5,641 nt of DNA, taken from the NCBI GenBank assembly GCA_015486915.1, contig WFQS01000240.1:1-5641 (forward strand). Reading direction: 5' to 3'. The notes under the pieces are model-generated. The model ran no database searches. It saw nothing but the letters and a program-made list of their open reading frames with translations, and was not told the DNA's origin. The position numbers and the translations under genes were made by a program. The DNA is from Desulfobacteraceae bacterium (GTDB taxonomy: Bacteria; Desulfobacterota; Desulfobacteria; Desulfobacterales; Desulfobacteraceae). Shown here in pieces: positions 5,548 to 5,641 of the stretch (positions within the stretch are counted from its first letter, which is position 1; the number at the start of each line of letters is the position of its first letter).

Positions 5548-5641
5548 AGTTTGCAATTAACAGTGTATTTTTTTATTGGATAAAATTTTAAGATTATGTT
5601 CGGAGATATACTTTAAAATATGTTTGCCATTAATGTAAAAA

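Noticed and set aside
5548..5641. Possible start of a further gene at ATG 5620 (MFAINVK) running off the window.
   Set aside because: Only seven codons are visible and the nearest GGAG (5602-5605) is 14 nt away; too little to support a gene. No hairpin terminator was seen after 5547 either.

Overview
This AT-rich window reads as part of a Gram-negative surface-polysaccharide (O-antigen, capsule or exopolysaccharide) assembly cluster, with every recognisable gene on the + strand. Protein style, AT-rich intergenic DNA and the long palindromic intergenic repeat suggest an anaerobic deltaproteobacterium of the Desulfobacterales type. That assignment rests on resemblance only and is tentative.

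Layout: (1) positions 1-113 hold the 3' end of a membrane-anchored family 2 glycosyltransferase of the polyprenyl-phosphate sugar synthase type. (2) Positions 210-3476 form a tight three-gene block: a GT-B fold family 4-like glycosyltransferase, a GT-A fold family 2 glycosyltransferase starting 1 nt after it, and a Wzx-like flippase overlapping the second by ATGA. (3) After a 91-nt gap with a tandem 10-nt repeat comes a second, different family 2 glycosyltransferase (rhamnosyltransferase-like) at 3568-4455. (4) A 160-bp imperfect palindrome (4456-4615), MITE- or REP-like, begins at the base right after that gene's stop codon. (5) A separate stretch with a plausible sigma70-type promoter leads to a class I SAM-dependent methyltransferase at 4750-5547 that starts with TTG. 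The last 94 bases contain no gene I can support.

A working model: the glycosyltransferases build a lipid-linked oligosaccharide on the inner face of the cytoplasmic membrane, and the flippase turns it to the periplasmic side. The methyltransferase may methylate a sugar or end-cap the chain. No Wzy polymerase, chain-length regulator, export protein or nucleotide-sugar enzyme is visible here, so the window is an internal piece of a larger locus.

The gene content is ordinary. The points worth a second look are the palindrome and its exact abutment to a stop codon, a run of eight G inside the flippase gene that could allow on/off switching, and two in-frame codon-repeat expansions, of 12-nt and 6-nt period, in the glycosyltransferase and the flippase. 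I found no evidence of a new defence or enzymatic system.
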